Assembly: GCA_045603545.1 (NCBI GenBank) | Contig: JAZUMG010000031.1 | Coordinates: forward strand, 1 to 61,085 | DNA length: 61,085 bases | Reading direction: 5' to 3' | Origin: CAAGNP01 sp045603545 | GTDB taxonomy: Bacteria; Bacteroidota; Bacteroidia; Bacteroidales; UBA932 | In this document: in pieces, positions 34,428 through 42,332 of the stretch | How the letters are laid out: every line of letters begins with the position of its first letter | How positions within the stretch are numbered: the stretch's first letter is position 1 | Notes under the pieces: model-generated | Told to the model about the DNA's origin: nothing | The model's database searches: none | Seen by the model: the letters and a program-made list of their open reading frames with translations, nothing else | Translations under genes and position numbers: made by a program

Positions 34428-35945
34428 TTATTTCACTTTTTTGAAGTCTCCTACAGGATCATTGATATCAAAAGTGAGTGACTGTACCTTCTTGTTTTTA
34501 GCTGTGAAGATAAGGTCAAATGTGCCGCTTCCAGGCTGGAAGAATGTGAATACATCACCGTTTTTATGGGTTAGAGGGCTATCCACTTTATTCAAGTTGA
34601 AGTAGAGCTTGCCATCTTTTTCATACACTTTGGCGTTGCCCCACACATCCTGATAATAGGTGCCTACATATGCTTTGTTTGGAAGTGGAGCCACAAATTC
34701 CTCTTCTGGTTTCTCCTCCTCATCTTCAGAGAAAAGGTCCTCTTTATACTCAGCAAGATACTCGTCGAAATATGCCGATTTTTTGTTGCCATAATATCTC
34801 TCGATAAGGTCGCGGGCAATGGCTGATTGTGGATCTGAGCTGCTGCCGTTGTTTGTGAGGAATACAAAACCAAGATTGAGGTCCGGAACCATACCTACAA
34901 GTGCAGTATAGCCGTAAGCAAGACCTGTATGGCGGATATATTTGCCTCTTCTATTGTGTTCGATGGTCCACCCCTGAGCATAGTTGCAGAGTCTCTCATC
35001 TGTACATGAAGTGATGGTCTGAGGATAGAGAAGCATATCGTGATTCTCGCGTGAGATCACCTCCTGACCATTGAACTCTCCGTGGGCAAGGTTCATTTTT
35101 ACCCAATTTGCCATATCCTCCACTGTAGAGATAACAAAACCTGCAGGGGCGACAGCTGATAGCCAGGTGAAGGCATCCTGTTTGTCTGTACGTGGCACAA
35201 CAGTGATCTCGTCAGCATCCTCAGCTTTACGCATACGGTAACCCTGAGCGAGATTTTCTGCTGTAAAGAATGAGACATTGCCGGTGGTACTGTTCTTCAT
35301 CTCAAGAGGGGTAAAGATTCTCTCCACGATAGCCTCATCCCAACTCTTGCCTGTATATTTCTCAATGATTTTGGCAGATACGGTGTACATCTCATTATTG
35401 TAAGCATATTTGGTGCGGAAGCTGTATGAAGGGCGGATACCAGCAAAAATCTCATACAGACCATCACGGTCATAGCCCCAGGCTGGAAGATCATCCATAG
35501 CGTAGCTGTTCCAGCCGGTATGGTGGGTCATGATGTCACGAACCTGAAAGTTCTCTGTAACCCAAGGATCGTAAAGTCTGAAGTCAGGAAGGTACTGCTT
35601 TACAGGTGCATCCCATTTGATCTCAGGATAGTCATCCATTACGGTAGCAAGAAGACCTGCTGTTATAGCCTTTGATGTAGATGCGATAACAAATTTTGTC
35701 TGTGGGGTAACGGGAACTGCAGCATTTACAGAATCCCCAAGATGAGCCTTACCGAAGCCCTGCATAAAGACCACCTCACCATCTTTAACCACAGCTACTG
35801 CCATACCGGGGACCTTCCACTCATCGATTGCCCTTTGGCACATTTTGTCAAACCCTTTGGGGATAGACTTATAATACTTGGCAGCAGGGTCGCTATTGCA
35901 CGAAATCAATGCTACAAGCGACAACAATAGAAAGATTTTTTTCAT
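34428..35945 (-). CDS. Serine hydrolase (beta-lactamase / class C PBP-like) lipoprotein with DUF3471-like C-terminus
   Basis: A 505-aa lipoprotein (lipobox ALISC) with a class-C penicillin-recognising fold. The catalytic SxxK is STSK at residues 89-92, a Tyr-Asn pair is in KYAYNNEMY, and the KTG-equivalent is HTG in YIRHTGLAYG. A C-terminal beta-barrel extension (about residues 410-505, KAYVGTYYQDVWGNAKVYEKDGKLYF) matches the DUF3471-type module. An acidic linker (EDEEEKPEEE) separates them. The ATG at 35945 is chosen over 35987 because it starts a lipoprotein signal and lies downstream of the promoter. Likely an esterase or D-aminopeptidase, not a true beta-lactamase. Confidence 0.88.
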   Translation of the reverse strand: MKKIFLLLSLVALISCNSDPAAKYYKSIPKGFDKMCQRAIDEWKVPGMAVAVVKDGEVVFMQGFGKAHLGDSVNAAVPVTPQTKFVIASTSKAITAGLLATVMDDYPEIKWDAPVKQYLPDFRLYDPWVTENFQVRDIMTHHTGWNSYAMDDLPAWGYDRDGLYEIFAGIRPSYSFRTKYAYNNEMYTVSAKIIEKYTGKSWDEAIVERIFTPLEMKNSTTGNVSFFTAENLAQGYRMRKAEDADEITVVPRTDKQDAFTWLSAVAPAGFVISTVEDMANWVKMNLAHGEFNGQEVISRENHDMLLYPQTITSCTDERLCNYAQGWTIEHNRRGKYIRHTGLAYGYTALVGMVPDLNLGFVFLTNNGSSSDPQSAIARDLIERYYGNKKSAYFDEYLAEYKEDLFSEDEEEKPEEEFVAPLPNKAYVGTYYQDVWGNAKVYEKDGKLYFNLNKVDSPLTHKNGDVFTFFQPGSGTFDLIFTAKNKKVQSLTFDINDPVGDFKKVK

Positions 35946-35986
35946 AGATATCCTTAAATTAAAATTGATTTTCTTTTGAACATCCA

Positions 35987-36017
35987 CAAAGTTAGCAAAC
36001 TTGACTATCTTTGCAAA
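35987..36017 (-). promoter_or_regulatory. Promoter of the serine-hydrolase gene
   Basis: Minus strand: TTTG (36017-36014), 19-bp spacer, TAACTTTG (35994-35987). It overlaps the divergent promoter of the PH-protein gene. Confidence 0.65.
36006..36013 (+). promoter_or_regulatory. -7 box for the PH-domain gene
   Basis: TATCTTTG, 20 bp before the ATG at 36033; this excludes the longer frame starting at 35976. Confidence 0.5.
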
Positions 36018-36032
36018 AAGGGCTCAAAAATT

Positions 36033-36512
36033 ATGAAAAAAGAGAAGGATATTACACTAAACGACATCAAATCCACCCGTTTTGCATGGGACAGGATGGC
36101 CAATGTAATGACAGTCATCGCTGTCATGGGAGTACTTGGAATCTCCATCTTTATGCTCCTGAACATTAAGACAGAGGGATACACAATGCTTATTGGTACA
36201 GCCATACTTGTACTCACCACATCAGGGCTTGCTTCATTCACTCCACTTGGACTGACAGTAGATAACGATTACATCATCATAAACAAACTTGTAGGGAAAG
36301 TCGTAATAAAAAAGAGCGAAGTAGTGTCTGTCAAATCTATAGACAGCTCCATTGTCCGCCGATCGGGACGAATGGCAGGCAGCAGCGGAGCATTTGGATA
36401 CTGGGGAAAATTCCGCCACCGTACAGAAGGCTCATACTCCCTCTACGCCACCAACTTTGACAGGTTTGTCATGATAGAGACTCCAAAGAAAAAATATGTA
36501 ATCAACTACTAA
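36033..36512 (+). CDS. Membrane protein with bacterial PH-like domain
   Basis: A 159-aa protein with two adjacent transmembrane segments (about residues 25-45 and 52-75, separated by KTEGYTML) and a C-terminal PH-like beta-sandwich (LTVDNDYIIINKLVGKVVIKKSEVVSVKSID, ending VMIETPKKKYVINY), as in the YdbS/bPH families. These small membrane proteins have no agreed function. It is followed 10 bp later by a rhodanese lipoprotein, so the two may be one operon ended by the shared terminator. Confidence 0.75.
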   Translation: MKKEKDITLNDIKSTRFAWDRMANVMTVIAVMGVLGISIFMLLNIKTEGYTMLIGTAILVLTTSGLASFTPLGLTVDNDYIIINKLVGKVVIKKSEVVSVKSIDSSIVRRSGRMAGSSGAFGYWGKFRHRTEGSYSLYATNFDRFVMIETPKKKYVINY

Positions 36513-36522
36513 ACCGAAGGTT

Positions 36523-36903
36523 ATGAAATTAATGAACATTGCTATATGCACCATCGCTCTCCTATTCTCGATAGCATCGTGTGCACAGGATAAGAACAAC
36601 AGCGCTTTCAAATCGTTAGATCTCAACCAATTCAAAGAGGTTATTGCCGACACTGCAAATGTTATCCTGGTCGATGTCCGCACTGCTGATGAGCATGTTC
36701 AGGGCAATATACCTGGGACTAAATGCAATATAGATGTACTCAAGGAGGATTTTGAGTCCATCGCTGTAAAATCCCTCCCCAAAGAGAAAACCATAGCAAT
36801 ATATTGCCGGAGTGGCCGCAGGAGCAAAAATGCCGGAGCGATCCTCACCAAAAACGGATACAATGTCGTGGAACTCTCTACCGGATACAACGGATGGAAA
36901 TAA
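36523..36903 (+). CDS. Rhodanese-like lipoprotein
   Basis: A 126-aa envelope lipoprotein (lipobox SIASC, Cys at residue 20) with a single rhodanese domain: VILVDVRTADEHVQGNIPG, then the active-site loop IYCRSGRRSKNAG with the catalytic Cys. The end is VVELSTGYNGWK, as in PspE-type proteins. It could handle sulfane sulfur or act as a thiol-redox accessory in the periplasm. It is transcribed toward the first peroxiredoxin gene, with a bidirectional terminator between. Confidence 0.9.
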   Translation: MKLMNIAICTIALLFSIASCAQDKNNSAFKSLDLNQFKEVIADTANVILVDVRTADEHVQGNIPGTKCNIDVLKEDFESIAVKSLPKEKTIAIYCRSGRRSKNAGAILTKNGYNVVELSTGYNGWK

Positions 36904-36907
36904 AAAC

Positions 36908-36935
36908 AGACCCTGCCTTCAAAGCAGGGTCTTTT
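36908..36935. terminator. Bidirectional terminator between rhodanese and peroxiredoxin
   Basis: AGACCCTGC and GCAGGGTCT arms around a seven-base loop with TTTT on the plus side and TTTTTA on the minus side. It serves both converging genes. Confidence 0.85.
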
Positions 36936-36966
36936 CGTAATACTTGAATATCAGGAGTAGCTTATC

Positions 36967-37698
36967 CTACTTGCCAAGTGCCTTCTCCACTTTCTCCTTA
37001 TCAAGCTTCTTGGTGCAGAAGAACCAGTCGTGGCAGTGAACCTCTTCATCGCTGCTCTCCATCCTCTCCTTCGCCACTCCACAAGAGCCCGCTGTAGGTA
37101 CAATTACATCATCACCCGGTCTCCAGTCTGCAGGCATAGCCACACCGAAATTGTCCGCTGTCTGAAGGGCTATTATTACCCTCTTGATCTCGTCAAAATT
37201 CCTGCCCAAAACCAGCGGATAGTACATGATGGTGCGGATTCTATCCTGTGGATCGATGAAGAAGACTGCTCTGACTGCCGATGTCTCGCTGTCACCAGGG
37301 TGGATCATCCCATAAAGTGACGCCACATCTGTTTTTATATCAACTATTAATGGAAATTTAACCTCCACATCTTTCATCCCCTTCCAATTGATCTTCTCCT
37401 TGATAGTCCTTAGCCATGCGATATGACTGTACAGACCGTCTACCGAGAGACCTACAAGCTGTGTATTGAGTGCTTCAAACTCCTGAGCCATACTCGCAAA
37501 AGTCATAAACTCCGAAGTACAAACCGGGGTGAAGTCAGCAGGGTGACTGAAAAGGATTTTCCATTTACCCTTGAAGTCTCCAGGGAAGTTGATCTCACCC
37601 TGAGTAGTTACAGCTTTGAAAGAGGGTGCCAAGTCGCCGATGCGTGGCATTGGTTTGTATATATTGTTTACCTGATTGTTATTATTATTGTGTTCCAT
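36967..37698 (-). CDS. Peroxiredoxin (Prx6/archaeal-type)
   Basis: A 243-aa AhpC/TSA-family peroxidase that reduces hydrogen peroxide and organic peroxides. The peroxidatic Cys60 lies in FTPVCTSEF, preceded by the conserved SHPADF. The C-terminal arm has C222 and C228 (CHDWFFC), the same six-residue spacing as the resolving cysteines in archaeal thioredoxin peroxidases of this subgroup, plus C206. An unusual Asn-rich start (HNNNNNQVNN) precedes the domain. It is the last gene of the redox/protease block and directly follows oxyR, with its own promoter and a candidate OxyR operator. A paralogue lies 8 kb upstream. Confidence 0.93.
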   Translation of the reverse strand: MEHNNNNNQVNNIYKPMPRIGDLAPSFKAVTTQGEINFPGDFKGKWKILFSHPADFTPVCTSEFMTFASMAQEFEALNTQLVGLSVDGLYSHIAWLRTIKEKINWKGMKDVEVKFPLIVDIKTDVASLYGMIHPGDSETSAVRAVFFIDPQDRIRTIMYYPLVLGRNFDEIKRVIIALQTADNFGVAMPADWRPGDDVIVPTAGSCGVAKERMESSDEEVHCHDWFFCTKKLDKEKVEKALGK

Positions 37699-37740
37699 AT
37701 TCTTATTTTTTTAATTGTTATTAACTCGTTTTCTGTATTG

Positions 37741-37772
37741 CAAAAGTACGGCCATACTTTTATTTACACAAA
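37741..37772 (-). promoter_or_regulatory. Promoter of the peroxiredoxin gene
   Basis: Minus strand: TTTG (37772-37769), 20-bp spacer, TACTTTTG (37748-37741). An imperfect palindrome AAAGTA-CGGCCA-TACTTT (37743-37760) overlaps the -7 box and spacer and could be an additional operator. Confidence 0.65.
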
Positions 37773-37790
37773 CGATACAGTAAATAAGAA

Positions 37791-37813
37791 TATAGATTTT
37801 ATCAATATCTATA
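37791..37813. promoter_or_regulatory. Candidate OxyR operator (LysR-type inverted repeat)
   Basis: TATAGAT, nine bases, ATCTATA: a perfect seven-base inverted repeat with the ATAG..CTAT ends typical of OxyR sites. Its centre is about 68 bp upstream of the predicted peroxiredoxin transcription start, the usual activating position for a LysR-type protein. It overlaps the last codons of oxyR. Confidence 0.5.
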
Positions 37814-38735
37814 ACTTGATAGAGAACTTGTGCAGACGAGGATGGATCATATCGTGTGGAACAATGCTCTTGACTGCATCAAGAAGTATGTTCAGCATAC
37901 GCTCACGCACAAAGTCCTGACGGATAATGAATGCTATAATGCGCGCAGGTTCAGGATTTTGCAATGGTCTTACATTCTTCTTCTGCTCCTCACACAGGAG
38001 AGGAATATGGAGCTCAGGAATAATGCTGTATCCCCCATTTTCATCCACCACCTTCAACAGAGTCTCTATGCTTCCCGCCTCGTACACAGCATTGCGGCAC
38101 GTATTGCACTGGCAGAACGGCAGAGCCCCGCTTCTGGGGCAATAACTCTCCCTCAGCACCCATACATTTTCTGAAGTAAGGGACATTGTTTCAATGGCCT
38201 TATCCTTATGCAGCGGCTCTTCAGGTGATACATAGGCAAGGAATTTCTCCTTATAAAGGGGTATCTCGAGCAACTCCTCTCCCACCACAGGGGTAGCCAT
38301 CAGTGCCACATCGAGTTCTGCCCGCTCGAGCTTGGCGGTAAGATCATCCACCCTCGCCTCCTCCACAAACAGATGGATCCCAGGGTGTTTCCTGGAGAGA
38401 TATTTGAAAAGTTTGGGAAGGATATAAGGGGCAATGGTGGAAGCTATACCAAGCTTCAACTCCCCTGCCGCCTGCTCCTTCTGCGACACTACAAGCTCCT
38501 GGAGTTGGGAGGCGTTATAGAGAACTACCTTTGCCTGGCGGATCACCTCCTCTCCCACCTGTGTCGGCTTCAAAGGGTGAGCCTTGCGGTCAAAGAGTGT
38601 CACACCCAACTCCAACTCCAGTTTTTGGATCATGGATGATAGAGTGGACTGGGTAATGCCGCAGGCTTCTGCCGCCTTGACGAAGTGGCGGTAGTTGTCC
38701 AGCGCCACTATGTATTCCATCTGCTGTAGAGTCAT
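37809..38735 (-). CDS. oxyR: OxyR, LysR-type peroxide sensor
   Basis: A 308-aa LysR-family activator. The N-terminal winged helix (MEYIVALDNYRHFVKAAEACGITQSTLSSMI) is followed by the effector domain. Cys199 and Cys208 (RESYC, LPFC) align with the peroxide-sensing disulfide pair of enterobacterial OxyR and even share the numbering. Two further cysteines, C210 and C213 (CQCNTC), follow immediately. It starts 15 bp after a BACON-lipoprotein gene, so it may be co-transcribed with the protease block, and sits just upstream of a peroxiredoxin gene that is its probable target. Identification as OxyR rather than another LysR is supported by the cysteines and the neighbour. Confidence 0.9.
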   Translation of the reverse strand: MTLQQMEYIVALDNYRHFVKAAEACGITQSTLSSMIQKLELELGVTLFDRKAHPLKPTQVGEEVIRQAKVVLYNASQLQELVVSQKEQAAGELKLGIASTIAPYILPKLFKYLSRKHPGIHLFVEEARVDDLTAKLERAELDVALMATPVVGEELLEIPLYKEKFLAYVSPEEPLHKDKAIETMSLTSENVWVLRESYCPRSGALPFCQCNTCRNAVYEAGSIETLLKVVDENGGYSIIPELHIPLLCEEQKKNVRPLQNPEPARIIAFIIRQDFVRERMLNILLDAVKSIVPHDMIHPRLHKFSIKL

Positions 38736-38750
38736 AATACAATAAGTTTT

Positions 38751-40454
38751 CTAATTGAATCCGGACAAATCTATCTCTGTCACCCCCTTGAGACTCTCGA
38801 AAAGTACCTCATCCGCACCCCATGTCTCTATCGTTACATTATAGCTCCGCTGTGAAGAGTACCTGTGCTCAATGCTCATCACATAGTTGTCAATTTTATT
38901 GTCTCCCCAGTCAATAGTGGCACCAAATAACTCTCCTGACAATATTGGAGCCTTGAAAAGAGTATTTGAATGGATTATGCCAATAATCTTGATATCTTTC
39001 TCCTTACCGGTCTGTATTACTGTTATATTCTGTTCTAATTCGTCTGTATACAATGTAATTACACCCTCTCTGTCATCGTAGGATGTGTTCTCCTCCACAT
39101 CAAATGTAAGTGTAACTTCCTCCAGAGCTGTGGCTTTCGGATTCAAGCGAATCCAGTCCACAGATACCTTTACACCAAAATCAACATTAGTGGTCACATC
39201 AAATGAAAGTGAGGTAGCCTCAGCTTCAAGTGTATATTTGTCCTGAGCCGGCACTATTACACTATTCTTCAACTGGATTACTTTGATCCTTTGTGATATA
39301 TCCCCGTTTGAAACTGTTATTATACCCTCCCTGTCCTCAAATGACTCATTCCTGTCTATATCAAAAACAAGAGTAGTATCCTTAAGTGACATTGTTTTAG
39401 GGGCCAAGCGTATCCAACCAACAGATGTTGTGACATCAAAATCGATATTGGCCGATACGTCAAAGGACAAGTTTGTCTTTTCTGCCCCGATTTCATATTC
39501 ACTCTTTGCTACCAGAATGGCATCTTTCTGCAGTTGGATAATTCTCACTGTGTCGGACAAATTCTCATCATTGGACCTGAATATGATTCCAGCTTCTCGA
39601 GAATCATACGAATCGTTGGGTTTAACAAAGAGATAATGTGTATAATCTGACATTGCCCTGGTGCTTATCTTCTCAATCCAATCTGCATCCGCAGGAATAA
39701 TCATATCATACTCGATATTGCTCTTCACCTGAATGGCAATCTCCTCCCCTTCAGATGTCACCACATACTCATCCTGCGAAAGGACAATAGAGGGCTCCTC
39801 CCCCTCCTGATATACAGTAACAGTCTCTGAGAGATTCCCACTTTTTATAACAATTTTACCCTCACGTTTCATCCCGTCGTTCTTCTTTATGTGAAAATAG
39901 AGGGAAGATTCGCTAAGTCCTCTGGTGTCCGATACGGTGGTTGGTGATATCCAGCTTTGAGCGGAAGATCCGATCTGATATGTATACTTCACATTGGACT
40001 TGACAACAAGAACAATGTCTGTCGCAGTTCTCGGAGCCTCAATCTTGTTGGTAGAGAGAAGGAGTGCATCCTTCTGTTTCTGTGTAACTGTTATAACTTT
40101 GGTGACAGTATCAGACTTGAAAGTAATCTTCGCATTCCTCTCATCATAAGTACCATTTGCCTCCACATCAATATAGACAATGGATGCCCCTTTATTACCT
40201 GACGTTGGACTTACCTTGCACCATGCCTGCCCTGAAGTTGCAGTCCAAGCTTTTGTAGAGGTCAGGCTCAGTGTGAATTTACCTCCTGAGGACTCCATTG
40301 TCTGTTCTGGGGAGCCCGTTAAGGTTATAGACGCAACTTCAACTTTATCATCAGAATCATCATTTCTATCCGAAATCTTCACATCTGAACAGGCAACAAA
40401 AAGAAGTATTGCCATCAGATACGATATTATCTCATTTATATGCCTCATAATCAT
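38751..40454 (-). CDS. BACON-repeat lipoprotein (five repeats)
   Basis: A 567-aa lipoprotein (LLFVAC lipobox near residue 22). It carries five consecutive BACON-type beta-sandwich repeats of about 85-90 aa (roughly 41-130, 131-220, 222-311, 313-397, 400-484), each ending in a pattern such as TYDERNAKITFKSDTVTKVI or SYDDREGVITLYTDELEQNI. The C-terminal domain (about 488-567) has the PKD-like motif ATIDWGDNKIDNYVM..IEHRYSSQRSYNVTIETWG. BACON modules are considered carbohydrate- or mucin-binding. The gene starts 3 bp after the C10 protease stop, so it is translationally coupled. A paralogue with four repeats follows the other protease. Role as protease anchor, chaperone or inhibitor is inference. 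Confidence 0.85.
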   Translation of the reverse strand: MIMRHINEIISYLMAILLFVACSDVKISDRNDDSDDKVEVASITLTGSPEQTMESSGGKFTLSLTSTKAWTATSGQAWCKVSPTSGNKGASIVYIDVEANGTYDERNAKITFKSDTVTKVITVTQKQKDALLLSTNKIEAPRTATDIVLVVKSNVKYTYQIGSSAQSWISPTTVSDTRGLSESSLYFHIKKNDGMKREGKIVIKSGNLSETVTVYQEGEEPSIVLSQDEYVVTSEGEEIAIQVKSNIEYDMIIPADADWIEKISTRAMSDYTHYLFVKPNDSYDSREAGIIFRSNDENLSDTVRIIQLQKDAILVAKSEYEIGAEKTNLSFDVSANIDFDVTTSVGWIRLAPKTMSLKDTTLVFDIDRNESFEDREGIITVSNGDISQRIKVIQLKNSVIVPAQDKYTLEAEATSLSFDVTTNVDFGVKVSVDWIRLNPKATALEEVTLTFDVEENTSYDDREGVITLYTDELEQNITVIQTGKEKDIKIIGIIHSNTLFKAPILSGELFGATIDWGDNKIDNYVMSIEHRYSSQRSYNVTIETWGADEVLFESLKGVTEIDLSGFN

Positions 40455-40457
40455 CAG

Positions 40458-42209
40458 TTAGTTTAGTTTGATATTAACACTTACACTCTCTGTCCCATCA
40501 GTCAGTACTAATTTATATGTACCTGCAGAGAGTTCCGATGTATTGATGGTGGTAACAAGCCCATCAGACTGACACATACTGCTCAAATCTACACTACCAG
40601 GTGAGTAGAAACCCACATCCACACCCGCAACAGTGGTGATTTTCAATATTTTATCCACCCTATTATAACACAACTGGGTAGACTCATCAAATGGAATATC
40701 CTCTATCAAAACCAAATCCCATACACACTCTTCCCCACCTTTCATCAATACCCATTCACTTTCATCCTTTTTCTGGTAGTACATTCTGACACGATCCCCC
40801 TTCTTTATAGGCTCTGAGGCATTAAGGCTGACTCTCAAATCTTTATATCTCCATCCAGGCTCAAGTTCTGTCACCTTGAGAGTCTGGATATCCTGCTTCA
40901 AAACTCCGTCTTTATCTACCAGACACCACTTCATAAAACCGGTAAAAGCGACACTTCCTGAACTCGCCACCTCATCAGTGATAAAGGTGACCTCTCTATC
41001 TGTGAATGGGTAATCTGGAAGAATGGACATACCTTTTTCGCCAAAAGAGAGTTTTTGTACATATTCGCCACCCGCTTCAGGTTTCAAGCCGACTACTGCT
41101 TTCTGATCGAAATTGTAGTGATCATTATTTCCACCTATACCACTTCCTGAAGGAGAGAGTGCATCCAGAAGGAAATAGCCATTATAGGATCCGCCCCACC
41201 CCCAGTTGACACTGAAATAGTCTTCAGAAGTATAGCCATCCAACACGAATGCATGCCCGCTATAATCATTGAAACCACTATATATGACAGGTCTGTTGTT
41301 GTCAATCTCATTCTGAAGCATATTATACCACTCCTCATTTACATAATCACTTCTCCTCATATCCAATGCTCCTTTATGATAGTAGAGATATGTGGACAAT
41401 CTATGGGGGATTATCGATGTTGATGCACCTGTTCCGCTATAACTATAATCTGCCTCCAACATATGCCCCAGGTCTGCCATAAGGGTAGCTACAGCATTTG
41501 CCTGCTCATCAGAATAGCTACCATATGAGTATTCGTCCAACATCTTATTCCATTCATACGGATGGCCCAATGTTCTTTCCGGGACAGTCAGGCTGTATGA
41601 ATCTGTAGTGTATGCTGGAATTGTCCCTGTACCTTTCTCTGGATATTTGTGATAGAACATCACTATAGCTGTGGCAGTAATGGTACATCCTGTCACACAG
41701 TGGCCATTGCCATGAATAGGAGTTTTCCTGTCAAATGGCTCCCCCTGGTTCCATAGGGCCGTCTCCAGCTTCTTTACTACCGAACCAATATTGTCAGCTG
41801 CCCTCTTCGGGGTTATTGCCGGCTCCCATCCGGTTTTGCGACCATATTCAATCCTATCCTCCATACCTTCAAGCCACCAAGCCACGTGGGGCGGAATATT
41901 CTCCTTTGGGAAGTCAAATTCAAATGAGTAACCGAGGATAGGGTATGCTATATCATCACCAGAGACGATAACAAAACCTTTTCCGTCAGGGTTATCAAAT
42001 ACATACAGGGCCGGTGCTTGTGATGAGGTACGGGCCATATTGCCGCTTCCATCATAAACCATATTGAGTCTGCTTACAGAGAGGGTACTTGCATTGGATT
42101 TGAAAAAATCCAATGCCATCTTTCTGGCCATATCTGCAGATATGTTCTCTGCCTGGAGACCAAATGCAGTCAAAATAAGGGCCGCAACTATGAATAAGCT
42201 TCTTTTCAT
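40458..42209 (-). CDS. C10-family (streptopain) cysteine protease
   Basis: A 583-aa secreted cysteine protease. Signal peptide residues 1-20; a Spi/I69-type propeptide (about 21-125, ALYVFDNPDGKGFVIVSGDD, ILGYSFEFDF); then the C10 catalytic domain with nucleophile Cys175 in CVTGCTITATAIVMFYH and His319 in SGHAFVLDGYTSEDYFSVNWGWGGSYNGYFLLDAL. A C-terminal beta domain (about 380-583) ends in AGTYKLVLTDGTESVSVNIKLN, reminiscent of secretion or sorting domains. A second Cys (C171) lies four residues before the nucleophile. It is the second of two tandem protease genes; its BACON partner follows after 3 bp. Confidence 0.93.
   Translation of the reverse strand: MKRSLFIVAALILTAFGLQAENISADMARKMALDFFKSNASTLSVSRLNMVYDGSGNMARTSSQAPALYVFDNPDGKGFVIVSGDDIAYPILGYSFEFDFPKENIPPHVAWWLEGMEDRIEYGRKTGWEPAITPKRAADNIGSVVKKLETALWNQGEPFDRKTPIHGNGHCVTGCTITATAIVMFYHKYPEKGTGTIPAYTTDSYSLTVPERTLGHPYEWNKMLDEYSYGSYSDEQANAVATLMADLGHMLEADYSYSGTGASTSIIPHRLSTYLYYHKGALDMRRSDYVNEEWYNMLQNEIDNNRPVIYSGFNDYSGHAFVLDGYTSEDYFSVNWGWGGSYNGYFLLDALSPSGSGIGGNNDHYNFDQKAVVGLKPEAGGEYVQKLSFGEKGMSILPDYPFTDREVTFITDEVASSGSVAFTGFMKWCLVDKDGVLKQDIQTLKVTELEPGWRYKDLRVSLNASEPIKKGDRVRMYYQKKDESEWVLMKGGEECVWDLVLIEDIPFDESTQLCYNRVDKILKITTVAGVDVGFYSPGSVDLSSMCQSDGLVTTINTSELSAGTYKLVLTDGTESVSVNIKLN
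41941..42011. repeat. 71-bp stretch identical to 45254-45324 (within paired protease genes)
   Basis: The two C10 genes share a run of 71 identical bases in the propeptide-coding region while flanking and catalytic regions differ more. This points to recent gene conversion or selection on the propeptide. Confidence 0.85.
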
Positions 42210-42266
42210 AAATATAATTTAAATCTGAGATTGTCCGACAATGTGCGAATATAAGAATTTATTTGC

Positions 42267-42303
42267 AAAAAGGCCCACCTGTGCAATGCAGATGGGCCTT
42301 TTC
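42267..42303 (-). terminator. Terminator after the first protease-BACON pair
   Basis: AAAGGCCCA and TGGGCCTTT arms extended by CTG/CAG with one mismatch and a short loop; minus strand continues with TTTTTGC. It lies between the upstream BACON gene (stop 42333) and the downstream protease (start 42209), so each pair may be its own unit. The rest of the gap shows only AT-rich sequence with an imperfect -7 box (TATATTCG). Confidence 0.8.
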
Positions 42304-42332
42304 CAATATAGTCCGACAAATGTGCTGTCTTA

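Noticed and set aside
34428..35945. Acquired beta-lactamase resistance gene
   Set aside because: SxxK and HTG motifs are present, but the lipoprotein form, the DUF3471-like extension and the Bacteroidota context point to an esterase/peptidase; no sign of a mobile element.
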